In this document: positions 6,737 to 8,044 of the stretch, piece after piece | How positions within the stretch are numbered: the first letter of the stretch is position 1 | Layout of the letters: every line of letters begins with the position of its first letter | Assembly: GCA_029262935.1 (NCBI GenBank) | Contig: JAJCYK010000546.1 | Span: forward strand, 1 to 8,044 | Reading direction: 5' to 3' | DNA from: Cytophagales bacterium | GTDB taxonomy: Bacteria; Bacteroidota; Bacteroidia; Cytophagales; Cyclobacteriaceae | DNA: 8,044 bases | Notes under the pieces: model-generated | Told to the model about the DNA's origin: nothing | What the model saw: the letters and a program-made list of their open reading frames with translations, nothing else | Databases searched by the model: none | Position numbers and translations under genes: made by a program

Positions 6737-8044
6737 ATGGGAATGAACAAACCAGAATTTCAAGAAGTCGCAGCCAAGGTGAAGAAGTTTCCTTTCACCA
6801 GTAAGCTCAGCTTTGTATCAATCATTGGATTTTGGGAGTCTCTAGCTAAAGAAGGGGGCCCGGAAGAGCAAGCCTATGCCCAAAGCATTCTTAAAGAGAT
6901 AGACAAAGTGCCAGCCATAAGGAAGCCGCTTAATCATGCTGAAGCATTCTTAAAAGAACATAGGGATCTTGTAGATAAACTGATGGCCGCAGTTTTTCCT
7001 AAAGCATTGCATTTGAACGAAATTAAAGCTGCCTTTACTCCGTTTGAGTTTGCCTCTTTTAAAGAATCTCCCAGATTTAGCCAGTTAGTCCAAAACAATC
7101 CCGGTGTATTGGACTATCCTATGAACATGGATAGCAGCACGTTCCAATTTGCCCGATATCTTCACGCCTGTTTATATATTCTAGCCATTTATTATAATAA
7201 CCCACACATCCTGGAAACCCCATTTGTGTACAAATTAAAGGACCCCAGCACCGGTTTAGACCAGTTCTACAAGATGACCATGAATGGTGACTTTATGGAT
7301 ATTCAAGTAAAAGGGAAGCCAAAAGAGCTCAGTGAAACTGAGATTGATTATATGGTGAAGAATGTGTTGGATTTGGAATTATGGCAAAAGAATTTGCCTC
7401 CTAAAAACTTCCAGATAAATGGATTTGTGATTTCAACTTTAGTGAATGTTACCCTACATGAAGTACTTTCCAATTTAAAGAACAGCTTACTGGAACGGGA
7501 CGCTATTATTACAGATCACCACTTTGATAGCATTAGACAAGATGTTCGAAGTTTATTCAAAATTCCCGATCTAAGGGTCGGCCTGGGCGTGTTCAAAGAT
7601 GGGGAAAGTATCTCTAATTTTGGACATTGGACCTGGCGGGACTTAGTATGTAAAGGTCGTATTAAAGATATTAGCAACGAGTTTAAAGGTTCCGTTTATC
7701 AAAAGGTCCTTCATACTGGTGAAGCAGTCATTGTAGATGATATCGATGCCATCGATGGGCCTACCGCTATTGAAAATGCTATAAAAGAAACTTGCGTCAA
7801 AAGCTTTATTATAGCTCCTTTAAAGTATAACAATGAAGTCATTGGGTATTTGGAACTTGGTTCCTGTAAGCCGAAAGAACTAAATAACTTTATGATGGCC
7901 CGGGTGAGCGATATCTTACCCCTGTTTTCCATTGCCTTGAAAAGAAGTATTGAGGAAAGGGAGAATATGATCGGTGCTATCATCATGGAAAAATGTACCG
8001 CCATACACAACAGTGTACAGTGGCGTTTTACAGAAGCAGCCAAA
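6737..8044 (+). CDS. GAF domain-containing protein (N-terminal part, cut by window edge)
   Basis: An open frame of 436 codons runs from ATG 6737 to the window end without a stop; an in-frame TAA at 6722-6724 bounds it upstream. ATG 6743 is an equally possible start two codons later; ATG 6732 is out of frame. No signal peptide or membrane helix stands out, so the protein is probably cytoplasmic. Residues about 1-255 are mixed alpha-helical sequence that I cannot assign. Residues about 259-405 resemble a GAF domain: LRVGLGVFKDG, then YQKVLHTGEAVIVDDID, then SFIIAPLKYNNEVIGYLELGS, the usual order of a GAF ligand-binding fold. The frame continues into a helix and HNSVQWRFTEAA at the right edge, so an output domain may follow outside the window. 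GAF domains bind cyclic nucleotides, tetrapyrroles or other small ligands; the ligand here is unknown. The gene lies 74 bp after the AI-2E-family gene, same strand. Confidence 0.85.
   Translation, partial: MGMNKPEFQEVAAKVKKFPFTSKLSFVSIIGFWESLAKEGGPEEQAYAQSILKEIDKVPAIRKPLNHAEAFLKEHRDLVDKLMAAVFPKALHLNEIKAAFTPFEFASFKESPRFSQLVQNNPGVLDYPMNMDSSTFQFARYLHACLYILAIYYNNPHILETPFVYKLKDPSTGLDQFYKMTMNGDFMDIQVKGKPKELSETEIDYMVKNVLDLELWQKNLPPKNFQINGFVISTLVNVTLHEVLSNLKNSLLERDAIITDHHFDSIRQDVRSLFKIPDLRVGLGVFKDGESISNFGHWTWRDLVCKGRIKDISNEFKGSVYQKVLHTGEAVIVDDIDAIDGPTAIENAIKETCVKSFIIAPLKYNNEVIGYLELGSCKPKELNNFMMARVSDILPLFSIALKRSIEERENMIGAIIMEKCTAIHNSVQWRFTEAAK

Noticed and set aside
7711..8043. Minus-strand open frame of 110 codons near the right edge
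   Set aside because: It overlaps the plus-strand GAF-domain frame, whose translation is clearly GAF-like there; the minus-strand product looks low-information.

Overview
This window looks like ordinary chromosome from a Bacteroidota bacterium, most likely a marine or environmental Cytophagales/Flavobacteriia-type organism. That is inferred from three things: protein style (the PdhA and RecF sequences read like Cytophagales homologues), a moderately AT-rich composition, and two intergenic exact matches to the Bacteroidota -7 promoter element TAnnTTTG. No rRNA, tRNA, CRISPR array, insertion sequence, integrase or phage gene was seen.

Layout. Positions 1-759 (minus strand) hold the N-terminal 253 codons of a pyruvate dehydrogenase E1 alpha subunit, running off the left edge. 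An 80-bp divergent intergenic region separates it from a plus-strand series that fills the rest: recF (840-1946), a small DUF721/DciA-type protein (2007-2318), a large exported protein with ten TPR units and a C-terminal CHAT peptidase-like domain (best start 2510, end 5557), an AI-2E/PerM-family membrane protein (5607-6662), and a GAF-domain protein that starts at about 6737 and runs off the right edge (436 codons visible). The only intergenic stretch over 100 bp within the plus-strand series is 2319-2509, which holds a weak hairpin and probably separates the recF-dciA pair from the TPR-CHAT gene.

How the genes relate. recF and the DUF721 gene both concern DNA replication and repair (gap-repair ATPase and putative replicative-helicase loader) and form a plausible unit. 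pdhA is central carbon metabolism. The TPR-CHAT, AI-2E-family and GAF genes are co-oriented with 49- and 74-bp gaps, but each of the last two has its own candidate -7 element, so they need not be one operon. No known multi-gene defence or signalling system can be assembled from them.

The items most worth a second look are the exported TPR-CHAT protein, with an intact His/Cys pair and ten indel-free 42-residue repeats, and the GAF protein, whose roughly 255-residue N-terminal region I cannot assign to a family. I found no convincing evidence of a wholly new system here.
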